Shown: positions 8,073 to 16,114, counted from the first letter of the stretch. The stretch is DNA of 36,775 nt from Bacteroidales bacterium (GCA_024398075.1 JAKSJM010000027.1:1-36775), one strand, 5' to 3'. Translations and numbers: made by a program. The notes: generated by a model not told the origin, from the sequence alone.

Positions 8073-10373
8073 TTATTCTGCTACGACTATCATCGACATC
8101 TGGGTAGGCGACGAGAACAGAACTGTATCATTCATATAGAGCTTATACACCTTTGCGCTCTCGTCGTAGATGCTATAGTACACATTATTCTTGGAATCAG
8201 TGACAAGGGCTAAGATGCCATGAGTGAAGCCACCATATATCTGCGTGCCATCGCACAGGATATGCTTCACGTTATCGAAGTCCCTGTAGTAGGTATAGAC
8301 CTTTCCATTGGATACACTAAGGAAGGTGTTTGTAAGCCATGTGTTGTCAATGGTATGGATCACTTTTCCATTCTTGTAGATCAGGGTATTATAGATATAT
8401 TTCCACTTGACAGCCGTCTCTCTATAAACCATGGCATAGACATCGGTGCCTTCTGTGGTGATATCAAGTGCCGATGACTCATAAGCGTCACCGTTGCTTG
8501 CACCTGTCGAATCCAGGCTTCTTGAATCAGTGAAGAGTATCGTCTCTTCCACCTGGCCAGATGTGCTTATCTTATACTGACGAGTAGAGTCCTGCTTATA
8601 CTCGTCACAAACCGTTGTGAGGACATAAATAGTACCATCAGATGCCACTGTCATGGACATATGGCTGATACCCGCATAGCTTGTGAGCTTAACCTTGATG
8701 AAATCCCTCTCTGTGATCTTACCTGTGTTCAGGTCAAGGATGAGAACTCTCGCATAGTTCGATTTATGCTCAAGTGCCAGGATATAGAGTTTATCTCCTA
8801 GTACGGTCATATCCCTGAACTGAATGGACTCGCCCGAATACCAAGCGATGGCATCTGTCTGCATCTTGACTCCATTCTTGTAGAAGCCCTGTCCATGGGA
8901 GATATGATAGACATCATCACCTGAGACGGTGAAATCCCATACGCGAGAATAGAGTAACTCTCCGTTGAGATAGAGCTCCACACGGTTAGCATCGTAAGTA
9001 AATATCCTGGCGTTTGAAGGCAGAGCAGAGACAAATACTCTACATGTAGCCTTGAATCCACCCTCCTCAGATGTAGCTGTGATCGTAGCCTGTCCAGAAG
9101 CCTTCGCGGTGACTACACCGTCAGCGACAGAAGCTACAGAGGCGTCGGAAGTGCTCCAAGTCACATTCTTGTTCGTGGCGTTCGCAGGAGTGTAGTTCAC
9201 GGTAAGAGTCTTCGACTCGCCTATCTTGATGTTCAAGAGTTCAGAACTGAGGCTGATGCCCTTAAGTGTCTTGTCCTCCTCCACGGTGACATCGCAGAAG
9301 CCCGACTTGCCTGAACCATCGGCTGTATAAGCATAGATCTTTGTCTTGCCAGGCTTAAGGGCTGTTACTACGCCTTCAGAAGATACAGTAGCCACAGGGG
9401 TGTTTGTGCTAGACCACAGGATACCAGGATACTCTACATCCTCAGGGGTGATCTTCACCGTGAGCGTAGCCTGCTTACCTTCTGTGATGACCAGTGTACC
9501 AGGGATTACCTCCACACCAGTCACCTGTGCAGGTGTAACTGTGAGTGTGTAGGAAGCAGTCATAGGATGAGCTGTGGCAGCCTGGACCTTGGCCGTGACT
9601 GTCACCTTGCCCACCTTGAGAGGCATGACAAGACCTGTCTCGTCCACGGTAGCCACGGTACCATCGTCCACACTCCACTGAATCTCAGGGAAAGACGCAT
9701 TCGCTGGGGTTATCCACGCCTGGAGCTGTACAGGCTTGCCTCTCTCGGCCGTGCCCTCACTCTTTCCTTCCGTATCCGTAACCTCGAGTTTCTCCACCCA
9801 GACAGGATCGGTAGCCACGTAGTACTCTCCGAACACTTCGTTCTTCGCATGCGCGCGGATGACGCAGTCACCGATGGAGACTGCGGTCACGAGACCATTG
9901 GCATCCACAGTGGCATGTTCTGTCGTCGAGGTCCAGTAGATGTCCTGCTCGGTGGCATTGGCAGGAAAGACCTGAGCCTTCAGCTGCACAGTCTGCCCCA
10001 CGGTGAGCAGTCCCCTGTCAGCGCCGGTCTCATCCGTGACGACAACTTTCTCCACAGGCACGAACCTGGCCAAGACGGTCACCGTAGCGGTGCCGCTGAC
10101 GCCCTCGGCTGTCGCCTTGACGGTCGCCGTGCCGGCTCCCACGGCCATCACGCGGCCGTCTGACACAGTGGCCACCTTCTCGTCAGAGCTGGTCCACTGG
10201 ATGGACCCGTATTTCGCATTCTCCGGAAGTACTGTCGCCACGAGCACCGCACTCTCGCCTTCAGTGAGGGAGAGGCTTGTAGGATTCACGCTCACGCTGG
10301 TAGGTGCCTTGGCACATCCCGCGATGAGAAGTACAGCCGCCGCAAGGGCTGAGAATAATCTTGATGTCTTCAT
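8073..10373 (-). CDS. BIG2-repeat surface lipoprotein
   Basis: The 766-residue protein starts MKTSRLFSALAAAVLLIAGC, giving a clear lipoprotein signal with the lipid Cys at 20. Five bacterial Ig-like (BIG2) domains follow at roughly 25-102, 106-193, 193-281, 284-365 and 370-449, each with the pattern P-x-N-A...W-S/T-S...VATV...G-V-V-x-A...G-x-A-x-I-x-A. The last 310 residues form a beta-rich, propeller-like region with repeated short strands (GDDVYHIS, GDKLYILAL, DGTIYVLTT, GTDVYAMVY, NGKVYTYY, KNNVYYSI). An ATG seven codons upstream overlaps the permease stop and is less likely. It lies 3 bases before the flippase gene, so it is probably a surface protein made together with the glycan. Ligand and role are unknown. 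Confidence 0.88.
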   Translation of the reverse strand: MKTSRLFSALAAAVLLIAGCAKAPTSVSVNPTSLSLTEGESAVLVATVLPENAKYGSIQWTSSDEKVATVSDGRVMAVGAGTATVKATAEGVSGTATVTVLARFVPVEKVVVTDETGADRGLLTVGQTVQLKAQVFPANATEQDIYWTSTTEHATVDANGLVTAVSIGDCVIRAHAKNEVFGEYYVATDPVWVEKLEVTDTEGKSEGTAERGKPVQLQAWITPANASFPEIQWSVDDGTVATVDETGLVMPLKVGKVTVTAKVQAATAHPMTASYTLTVTPAQVTGVEVIPGTLVITEGKQATLTVKITPEDVEYPGILWSSTNTPVATVSSEGVVTALKPGKTKIYAYTADGSGKSGFCDVTVEEDKTLKGISLSSELLNIKIGESKTLTVNYTPANATNKNVTWSTSDASVASVADGVVTAKASGQATITATSEEGGFKATCRVFVSALPSNARIFTYDANRVELYLNGELLYSRVWDFTVSGDDVYHISHGQGFYKNGVKMQTDAIAWYSGESIQFRDMTVLGDKLYILALEHKSNYARVLILDLNTGKITERDFIKVKLTSYAGISHMSMTVASDGTIYVLTTVCDEYKQDSTRQYKISTSGQVEETILFTDSRSLDSTGASNGDAYESSALDITTEGTDVYAMVYRETAVKWKYIYNTLIYKNGKVIHTIDNTWLTNTFLSVSNGKVYTYYRDFDNVKHILCDGTQIYGGFTHGILALVTDSKNNVYYSIYDESAKVYKLYMNDTVLFSSPTQMSMIVVAE

Positions 10374-10390
10374 ATCCAAATGTCTTGTTA

Positions 10391-11554
10391 TCAATTATGC
10401 TGTATCGTGCCTGAGCCTGTCAGGCGTCTTATGAACTTCACGTCAGGGAAAAGGGTGGCCGCGAACACGCGCAGCACAGTGTATGCAGGGATGGCCACGA
10501 GCATGCCGCCTATGCCTCCAATCTTTCCGGCCATCAGCATGACAATGAAGATCTCGAGCGGGCTGGCCTTCACGCTGGTCGAGTAGATCCATGGCTGGAG
10601 GAGGTAGTTGTCCACCAACTGCGCAGCCACGAAGACGCAAAGCAGCACGGCGATGAACATCCAGAAACCCACGTTCAAGCCAATGGCCCCAGCGCTGCAG
10701 AACTTGAGGGTTACTCCCAGGACTGTGCCGAACGCGGCCCCGATCCATGGTCCCACGTATGGTATGATATTCAGCAGCCCCGCGATGAAGGCTATGCCAA
10801 GTGCAGAACTGAAATCGAGACGGGCCACAAGGAACAAGCCGATGAAGTCAATCAGGCCCACTATGGTCATCTCGACAATGAGTCCGATAAAATAGCGGGA
10901 AAGCAGTTTCTCCACGTCACCTAGGGCTCCGGTAACCTTGAGTTCAAGCCTGTCTGGTGCTATGGCAGCAATGATTTTCGACAGCAGATGATCATCCTTG
11001 ATGAAAAAGAAGGAGATGAACACCACCGAGAAGATACCTATCGCGAGACTTGTCACAGCAGACGCTACGCTGCCGATAAAGCTTCCGAAAATGTTTATGT
11101 TCATTGCAGACTTGAGATAGTCTATGACAACAGTCTCTATCTTGAAACCATATTCCAGATTGAAAGTCGTGATGAGGAACTGATTAAGGTTCTTCAGACT
11201 GTCCGAAATGGTGCCCATGGAGGTGGTACTGCCTATCTTGCTGACCTCGGTCACCAAATGGCGGACCACCGGAACGACTCCGGAAATAACCGCTGCCAGC
11301 AACGCAAAAATGAACAGGATAGAGAACACAGCCAGAAGGGCGTCAGGAGCCGACTTCTTCCTTATCCTCACCCTCCTGAGCTGAGCCATGATAGGGCGTG
11401 CGATCAGCGATACCACACCTGCCACAGCGATATAAATCAGCACATTCTTGAAGTATCCCGCCACGAAATACAGGACCACCAGGACCGCCATTATGAGGAG
11501 AAACCTCGCGAGCCTCTCCGTGTATTTTCCTCCGATTGCATTGTTTTCTTCCAT
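10391..11554 (-). CDS. AI-2E family transporter (PerM-like permease)
   Basis: This is a 387-residue inner-membrane protein with about eight hydrophobic segments. The paired helices near the N-terminus (FLLIMAVLVVLYFVAGYF, LIYIAVAGVVSLIARPIM) are typical. So is the C-terminal NIIPYVGPWIGAAFGTVLG segment, the strongest signature of the AI-2E/PerM family, followed by QLVDNYLLQPWIYS. Members have been linked to export of small molecules or ion/proton exchange, so the name does not prove AI-2 transport. It is the first gene of the minus-strand operon that runs to rmlA, 17 bases before the BIG2 lipoprotein. Its place in front of polysaccharide genes may be simple co-transcription. Confidence 0.92.
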   Translation of the reverse strand: MEENNAIGGKYTERLARFLLIMAVLVVLYFVAGYFKNVLIYIAVAGVVSLIARPIMAQLRRVRIRKKSAPDALLAVFSILFIFALLAAVISGVVPVVRHLVTEVSKIGSTTSMGTISDSLKNLNQFLITTFNLEYGFKIETVVIDYLKSAMNINIFGSFIGSVASAVTSLAIGIFSVVFISFFFIKDDHLLSKIIAAIAPDRLELKVTGALGDVEKLLSRYFIGLIVEMTIVGLIDFIGLFLVARLDFSSALGIAFIAGLLNIIPYVGPWIGAAFGTVLGVTLKFCSAGAIGLNVGFWMFIAVLLCVFVAAQLVDNYLLQPWIYSTSVKASPLEIFIVMLMAGKIGGIGGMLVAIPAYTVLRVFAATLFPDVKFIRRLTGSGTIQHN

Positions 11555-11597
11555 CCCTCACATTTCCAGCGCACTATGCCCATGCGCTATGAATCTA

Positions 11598-11605
11598 TAA
11601 ATATA
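11598..11605 (-). promoter_or_regulatory. Possible -7 element of the polysaccharide operon
   Basis: The minus strand reads TATATTTA, one mismatch from TAnnTTTG, 43 bases before the permease ATG. It is the best candidate in the 109-base divergent gap, which argues that the operon starts here. Confidence 0.3.
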
Positions 11606-11639
11606 AACGATTTTTACGGATTTTTCCTCATATTTTTCA

Positions 11640-11647
11640 TACATTTG
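11640..11647 (+). promoter_or_regulatory. -7 promoter element for the 11664 gene
   Basis: TACATTTG is a perfect TAnnTTTG match 16 bases before the ATG at 11664. This implies a very short leader. No clear -33 TTTG is visible in the preceding T-rich sequence. Confidence 0.4.
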
Positions 11648-11663
11648 GCGCAAACACCGCCAT

Positions 11664-12890
11664 ATGTCATCGAAGAACTTCATACTTTCAATAGCCCTGA
11701 GCCTCCTTGCACTGGCATCCAGCGCTCAGCAGAAGCTCGCCACAGTTTCCGGAACAGTATGGGACGGGCTCCAGCAGCTCCCATACGCAAGCGTCACCAT
11801 CAAAGGTTCCACTCTGGGTACCATCACAAACGAAGATGGCTATTTCAGCCTTAAGATACCGAATGTGGACAGCGAGATAGTGATAGTAGTCTCACACGTA
11901 GGTTACCGCTCATCAGAGACCAGCGCTAAAGCCAGCGAGGCCCATGACCTGAAGATCCAGCTCAAGCCTCACTTTGCAGTCCTGAGTGAGTCACTGATCC
12001 TCGGTATGGACGCTGAAAACATAGTGAGGGAAGCACTGCAGAAAGTGAGGGAAAACTACCCGAGGACTCCTGTCTCACAGTACGGCTTCTATAGGGAGAC
12101 CGTAAAGAAAGGAAGCAGGTACATATCTGTATCAGAAGCAGTTATAGATATGTTTAAGTGGGGATATCACCGCGATGCGTCAGCCGACAGGGTAAGCATC
12201 CTCAAGGGCAGAAGGCTCATGAGCCACAAGGCGGACACCCTTACGGCGAAGCTGCAGGGTGGTCCGAATCTGGCACTTGGTCTGGACGTGGTGAAGAACT
12301 ATCACGACCTGTTCTATCCCGAAGACCTGTCGAGTTATCAATATACCATGGATACCCCTACAGTCATAGACCAGAGAGATGTGTATGTGATAAACATGAC
12401 CCCTAAGTTTCACAATGACCTATACGCTCTTTACTACGCCAAGGTATACATCGACAAGGAGACTCTCACCATCATGAGAGCTGAGTACAGTCTCGACATG
12501 GCACGGCCTGATCTCGTGAATTCAGCCATACTCAGAAAGAAGCCGGCAGGGCTGAACTTCGAAGCCCAGGGAGTGGAGTTCATATCCAGCTACAGGACGG
12601 TCGGCGACGTCGCTGTCCTTCACTACGTGAGGGCCAGCATGAAGTTTAGGTGTACCTGGAAGAAGCGTTTCTTCAACAGCAGCTATTCGCTTGTATCTGA
12701 AATGGTTGCGACAGATATAAAGATGGAGGATGTGGAGCAGATTCCATTCCGATACGCGTTCAGGAGCAAGGATGCATTTGAGGACAAGGTGGACGACTTC
12801 TCAGACCCTGATTTCTGGGGAGACTACAACATCCTCGAGCCTTCCGAGTCGCTGGAGCATGCTGTCGACAGACTGAGAAAGAGGCGCTAG
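11664..12890 (+). CDS. Secreted protein with CarboxypepD_reg-like domain
   Basis: This 408-residue exported protein has a signal peptide (MSSKNFILSIALSLLALASSAQ) probably cut after SSA. Residues 25-105 form a carboxypeptidase regulatory-like beta-sandwich: VSGTVWDGLQQLPYASVTIKG, then GTITNEDGYFSLKIP and VSHVGYRSSE. That is the same module found at the N-terminus of SusC-type TonB receptors, but no plug or barrel follows. The remaining 300 residues begin with AENIVREALQKVRENYP and YGFYRETVKKGSRYISVSEAV. These patterns belong to a Bacteroidota group of unknown function, some annotated DUF5686-like. It is likely to be periplasmic or outer-membrane associated. It stands alone on the plus strand, and its stop shares a CTAG with the stop of the convergent radical SAM gene. 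Confidence 0.85.
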   Translation: MSSKNFILSIALSLLALASSAQQKLATVSGTVWDGLQQLPYASVTIKGSTLGTITNEDGYFSLKIPNVDSEIVIVVSHVGYRSSETSAKASEAHDLKIQLKPHFAVLSESLILGMDAENIVREALQKVRENYPRTPVSQYGFYRETVKKGSRYISVSEAVIDMFKWGYHRDASADRVSILKGRRLMSHKADTLTAKLQGGPNLALGLDVVKNYHDLFYPEDLSSYQYTMDTPTVIDQRDVYVINMTPKFHNDLYALYYAKVYIDKETLTIMRAEYSLDMARPDLVNSAILRKKPAGLNFEAQGVEFISSYRTVGDVAVLHYVRASMKFRCTWKKRFFNSSYSLVSEMVATDIKMEDVEQIPFRYAFRSKDAFEDKVDDFSDPDFWGDYNILEPSESLEHAVDRLRKRR

Positions 12891-13963
12891 TCTGCCCCTT
12901 CCATCTTCTTCAGCAGGCACTGGATAATCTGTCCATCCCCGTCGCGGAGATGCATGCCGTTTCCGCGGCAGTACCGGAAGTGCCTGCAGTCAGCGCAGAC
13001 GCCGTTCCGCATCCACCCGCGGTTCCTGAACTTCTCATATCGCTCGTTCCAGACCGTCCAGAAATCATCCTGATAGATGTTCCCCTGGTGATAATCCGAG
13101 CGAATGCTGGCGCAGGAAGCGATGCTTCCATCAGCCAGCACGGAAGCGATGGTGATGCCTGCTATGCAGGCGAAGTAACCATCGCGCACTTCTCCCTCGT
13201 ACGGACCCAGGTAGCCTTCACAGGCGAAGTTGCAGCGTATGCGGCCTTCCTTGCGCGTAGCCTTGACGAACTCCATCACCTGGCGTATCTGGGCGCCTGT
13301 AAGCCTCATGTCTGGATCATTCTTCGCCCTTCCCTGAGGGAACACAGTGAAGATGCGCCAGGCCTTGACGCCTAGGCTGATGAGGAGTTCCTTTATACGT
13401 TCTAATTGGCCTATATTCCTAGCATTGACGCAAGTGACCACATCATTTACCAGTTCGCTCGCCGCTATCATCCTGATGGCCTCGACGGCTTTCTTCCAGC
13501 TACCTCTATGCCCTCTCATCCAGTCGTGCTCCTCCTCGAGGCCGTCGAGGCTCACGGTGATGGAGTGTAGCCCTGCGCGGCGCAGGCTGAGGAACCTCTC
13601 CTCTGTGAGGAGGAGGCCATTTGTCACCACGCCCCATGGGAAACCTTTCTCGTAGATGGTGCGTCCGCAGGCCTCAAGGTCGGCGCGCACAAGTGGTTCG
13701 CCGCCGGTGATGATGACCATCACCTTATGGGGATCCGTGTGCGCTAAGATGCTGTCGAGGACCTTCTCGAAGTCCGCGAAAGGCATGTCTGGACGCGTCT
13801 CCTGCACCTTGCAGTCGCTTCCGCAATGCCGGCAGCGGAGGTTGCAGCGAAGCGTGCACTCCCAGAAAAGCTGCATTAAAGAATGCTCCCTGGAGGCGCG
13901 TTCCACGATACTGCGGTGCATCTCCAGGGATAGTCTCTGTGCCAATGATATATGCTCTGACAT
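12887..13963 (-). CDS. Radical SAM/SPASM protein of the rSAM-lipoprotein type
   Basis: The 358-residue cytoplasmic enzyme has the radical SAM cluster motif C40-x3-C44-x2-C47 (CNLRCRHC) and the SAM-binding GGEP at 87-90. Its SPASM region has further Cys at 266, 284, 323, 326, 332 and 349, able to hold auxiliary Fe-S clusters. SPASM enzymes modify ribosomally made peptides or proteins, or mature sulfatases. Its start overlaps the stop of the small lipoprotein gene by one base (TAATG), so the two are coupled. This fits the pair described as TIGR04133 (lipoprotein-associated radical SAM protein) with TIGR04134. From memory of those models, the assignment is likely but was not searched. The chemistry and target are not established; modification of the lipoprotein is an inference. 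Confidence 0.9.
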   Translation of the reverse strand: MSEHISLAQRLSLEMHRSIVERASREHSLMQLFWECTLRCNLRCRHCGSDCKVQETRPDMPFADFEKVLDSILAHTDPHKVMVIITGGEPLVRADLEACGRTIYEKGFPWGVVTNGLLLTEERFLSLRRAGLHSITVSLDGLEEEHDWMRGHRGSWKKAVEAIRMIAASELVNDVVTCVNARNIGQLERIKELLISLGVKAWRIFTVFPQGRAKNDPDMRLTGAQIRQVMEFVKATRKEGRIRCNFACEGYLGPYEGEVRDGYFACIAGITIASVLADGSIASCASIRSDYHQGNIYQDDFWTVWNERYEKFRNRGWMRNGVCADCRHFRYCRGNGMHLRDGDGQIIQCLLKKMEGAD

Positions 13964-14355
13964 TACTTCTTCTTCATCTTGACAGTACCCGTAGCGTCAT
14001 ACTCGCCTGTGTACCATCCGTCTCCCTTTTTAATACGCTTGAGTGAAAGGTTCTCCTCTGTAATGGTGGTGTCTCTGAACTCTCCGTTCTCCGGTCCATC
14101 CACATCCTGAAGGCGAATAGTACAGAAATTACTGCCCTTAAGAATGAGCTTCACATTTCCCTGGGCATCTGTAAACGAATCCTTAGCCTTGATACCCTTT
14201 ATCGGAGTACCGCCCTCGTCAGTGACCTTGAGATCTACGTTATAGTCACCGTAAGGAGTGGCATACATGGCGACAGCACCCCCGATCACATCACACGCGC
14301 TGAGCCCGAATACTCCGCATACCCATGCAAGCAGTGTTTTCCATCTCAATTTCAT
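13963..14355 (-). CDS. Radical SAM-associated putative lipoprotein
   Basis: The 130-residue protein has a signal ending in lipobox LSAC with the lipid Cys at 21. After it come AMYATPYGDYNVDLKVTDEG, then GTPIKGIKAKDSFTDAQGNV, which resembles a small carboxypeptidase-regulatory-type beta-sandwich, and a Lys-rich end (GTVKMKKK). The AMY-x-x-PYGDY stretch right after the anchor matches what I recall of the small lipoproteins found beside this radical SAM type in Bacteroides and relatives (TIGR04134). The gene precedes the radical SAM gene, is joined by a one-base overlap, and has its own promoter at 14378-14385. It is the obvious candidate substrate or partner, but modified residues cannot be named from sequence. 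Confidence 0.82.
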   Translation of the reverse strand: MKLRWKTLLAWVCGVFGLSACDVIGGAVAMYATPYGDYNVDLKVTDEGGTPIKGIKAKDSFTDAQGNVKLILKGSNFCTIRLQDVDGPENGEFRDTTITEENLSLKRIKKGDGWYTGEYDATGTVKMKKK

Positions 14356-14377
14356 ACTATCAGTTCTTTACGTTGTA

Positions 14378-14385
14378 CAAATATA
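14378..14385 (-). promoter_or_regulatory. -7 promoter element of the lipoprotein-radical SAM operon
   Basis: The minus strand reads TATATTTG, a perfect TAnnTTTG, 22 bases before the lipoprotein ATG. The divergent TACTTTTG at 14398-14405 lies only 12 bases away. Confidence 0.55.
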
Positions 14386-14397
14386 AGTAGTTTTTAT

Positions 14398-14405
14398 TAC
14401 TTTTG
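14398..14405 (+). promoter_or_regulatory. -7 promoter element of the AlkZ-related gene
   Basis: TACTTTTG is a perfect TAnnTTTG, 38 bases before the ATG at 14444. A GTTG at 14372-14375 is 22 bases upstream and may serve as -33. Confidence 0.5.
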
Positions 14406-14443
14406 ACATTATAACGCTGCACATCTAGAAATGCGTCAAAGAA

Positions 14444-15283
14444 ATGGGAGACTTTAAGATAAATAGCGCCGAGGATATGATCCGTGCCGTAAGGCATTAC
14501 GGGATCATTCCGTTTTTCCGTGGCCCGATACCTGGGTGGTCCATCGAAGAGATGACCCCACGGGAGCATTGGTTCACCACGTCAGACGACCTGGGTCCAT
14601 GGGACTGGAAGGTGGATGTGGTGCGCGAGGGTGACATCGCCTACGGCAAGTTCATCGGCGGCAAGGCATCGTTCGCCACCGTGGAGTTCTACGCGCACCT
14701 CATGAACTGGCGACGCAGCCTCCCGAGATACAGGATGGCGCTGGGCGAGAAGTACGTGGCCAAGACCCGCAGCGATAAGCTGATGAAGGCGCTCTCCCCC
14801 TCCGCCCTCGAGGTGATAAAGACCAATGGTTCAGCTGATTCCGCGCTGATCAGACAGGCTACGTCCAAGGCAGTCACACCAACCCTGATCAGATCGCTGG
14901 GAGCGGGCTACAAGGCCAATCTCGTGCCTTCTGTCAAGAAGGGCATAAACGACACTGTCGTGGCCTTCCTCGAGATGGGCACATGGTCGGTGGTGGGAGA
15001 CATCACGCGCGTCTACCGTGGTCCGAACGCCGAGTACCACGGCTGGCAGCGCAGCTCACACACCACTCCAGACGCGCTCTTCGGCGTCGGCGGGCAAGCC
15101 CAGAAGCCGACTGCTGGCGACGCGCCATTCTGGGCGCGCTTCATCGACGACGCGGCCCCGGTGCGCGACCCGCTCGCCGTGGACTGCACTCCCGAGGAAT
15201 CAAGGGAATACATCATCAGGCACGTCATGGGGTTCTTCCCTGACGAGCCAGACATCTTAAAAAAACTGGAAAAGATAATCTAG
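14444..15283 (+). CDS. AlkZ-related (winged-helix glycosylase-like) protein
   Basis: This is a 279-residue cytoplasmic protein without signal or membrane segments. Residues 18-75 (GIIPFFRGPIPGWSIEEM, then DDLGPWDWKVDVVREGDIAYGKFIGGKASF) match the pattern of proteins annotated AlkZ-related. They share a fold region with the DNA-crosslink glycosylase AlkZ/YcaQ but are much shorter. The W-x-W-K near residue 53 is typical. I cannot locate the QxQ/QxD catalytic motif of true AlkZ, so glycosylase activity is not supported. It sits between divergent and convergent neighbours with its own promoter, and its stop shares a CTAG with that of the next gene. Confidence 0.6.
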   Translation: MGDFKINSAEDMIRAVRHYGIIPFFRGPIPGWSIEEMTPREHWFTTSDDLGPWDWKVDVVREGDIAYGKFIGGKASFATVEFYAHLMNWRRSLPRYRMALGEKYVAKTRSDKLMKALSPSALEVIKTNGSADSALIRQATSKAVTPTLIRSLGAGYKANLVPSVKKGINDTVVAFLEMGTWSVVGDITRVYRGPNAEYHGWQRSSHTTPDALFGVGGQAQKPTAGDAPFWARFIDDAAPVRDPLAVDCTPEESREYIIRHVMGFFPDEPDILKKLEKII

Positions 15284-16035
15284 ATCCAGAAACCGAGCCT
15301 GAACATTATGTCGCACCAGTGGTAGCGCTGATCATGCTTGAACATCGAGAGGGTTCCGAAGTCAAACACCATGTTGAAGTCCATCCTCTTGTAGACAATC
15401 ACGTCTACGCTGAAGCACGCTCCGATGTCGAACGGACAGTAACAAGGCTCAGAACCCTCGAAGTAGCTATAGGATGGGCTGGATGGCTTGTATGTCGCTG
15501 TCCTACTGAGGTCGCAGCTTGCGTACAGACCACCACAGAACGAGACGGCATTGTCACCGGAATAGACGGAATAACCAGCCTGCAAAGGACGCACTGTAAT
15601 ATTTGTTGTCCTAAGGTCCGTGGTCATGTACTCAAGGACATCGCCCCATGTGTCGTCAATGTTACGAGTTCCGATACCTATCTCCGGACAGAAAATGAAT
15701 CCGCGGAAGCCACCCATCTGCAGGCTAACAGAAGCATTGTAGCCGAGGGTGGCACACTCAGAGAGACCCATTGTCATTCCTCCCCTGACGAAGACAGGAC
15801 ACTTGGCGGTCTCGAACTTCTCATAATCAACTATAGGGCCTTTTGACCGTAAACGAAGCCTAAACTGTTCATTATACTCTCTCGCCGCATCCCACTCCCT
15901 CTGCTGCTGAATCTGTTGCGCCCTGGCACGCTCCAGATCGCCCCAGTTCGTGTACGACTGTGCGGATGATGATACGGAATAGACAAGAGCAGACAGGGCT
16001 GCAACAATGATTCTGCGAAATGTCTTCGTGCACAT
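15280..16035 (-). CDS. Exported protein, probable small outer-membrane barrel
   Basis: The 251-residue protein starts with a signal peptide (MCTKTFRRIIVAALSALVYSVSSSAQ). A Q/R/E-rich helical stretch follows (about 30-60; RARAQQIQQQREWDAAREY). Then come alternating aromatic/hydrophobic strands separated by turns (FVRGGMTMGLSE, ASVSLQMGGFRGFIFCPEIGIG, FCGGLYASCDLS, FNMVFDFGTLSMF), ending in ...CDIMFRLGFWI with a C-terminal hydrophobic residue. That pattern suits an 8-10 strand outer-membrane barrel. No family is recognised. Its promoter overlaps the terminator of the tRNA transcript just upstream. Confidence 0.72.
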   Translation of the reverse strand: MCTKTFRRIIVAALSALVYSVSSSAQSYTNWGDLERARAQQIQQQREWDAAREYNEQFRLRLRSKGPIVDYEKFETAKCPVFVRGGMTMGLSECATLGYNASVSLQMGGFRGFIFCPEIGIGTRNIDDTWGDVLEYMTTDLRTTNITVRPLQAGYSVYSGDNAVSFCGGLYASCDLSRTATYKPSSPSYSYFEGSEPCYCPFDIGACFSVDVIVYKRMDFNMVFDFGTLSMFKHDQRYHWCDIMFRLGFWI

Positions 16036-16065
16036 AAGCTATAAGTGTTTATATAATGTCTTCTG

Positions 16066-16096
16066 CAAATATAATGAAAAAAGGCTCACTAACAAC
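16066..16096 (-). promoter_or_regulatory. Promoter of the 15280-16035 gene, inside the tRNA terminator
   Basis: The minus strand reads GTTG (16093-16096), 19 bases, then TATATTTG (16066-16073), a perfect -7 element 30 bases before the ATG. The -33 element lies partly in the loop of the upstream terminator hairpin. Confidence 0.6.
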
Positions 16097-16112
16097 ACGT
16101 TAGTGAGCCTTT
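16074..16112 (-). terminator. Rho-independent terminator of the rplS-tRNA transcript
   Basis: AAAGGCTCACTAAC (16080-16093) and GTTAGTGAGCCTTT (16099-16112) form a perfect 14-bp stem with a 5-base loop. On the minus strand it runs into TTTTTT. It begins three bases beyond the 3' end of the tRNA. Confidence 0.9.
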
Positions 16113-16114
16113 CG

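Noticed and set aside
12887-13963. Radical SAM protein as the anaerobic sulfatase maturase (anSME) for the Ser-type sulfatase
   Set aside because: It shares the SPASM layout but is coupled to the small lipoprotein rather than the sulfatase, which lies about 2.7 kb away on its own promoter. The pair fits the rSAM/lipoprotein type better.
15280-16035. TonB-dependent receptor or SusD-like protein
   Set aside because: The product has only 251 residues, no plug domain and no SusD motifs. A small barrel is the most that can be said.
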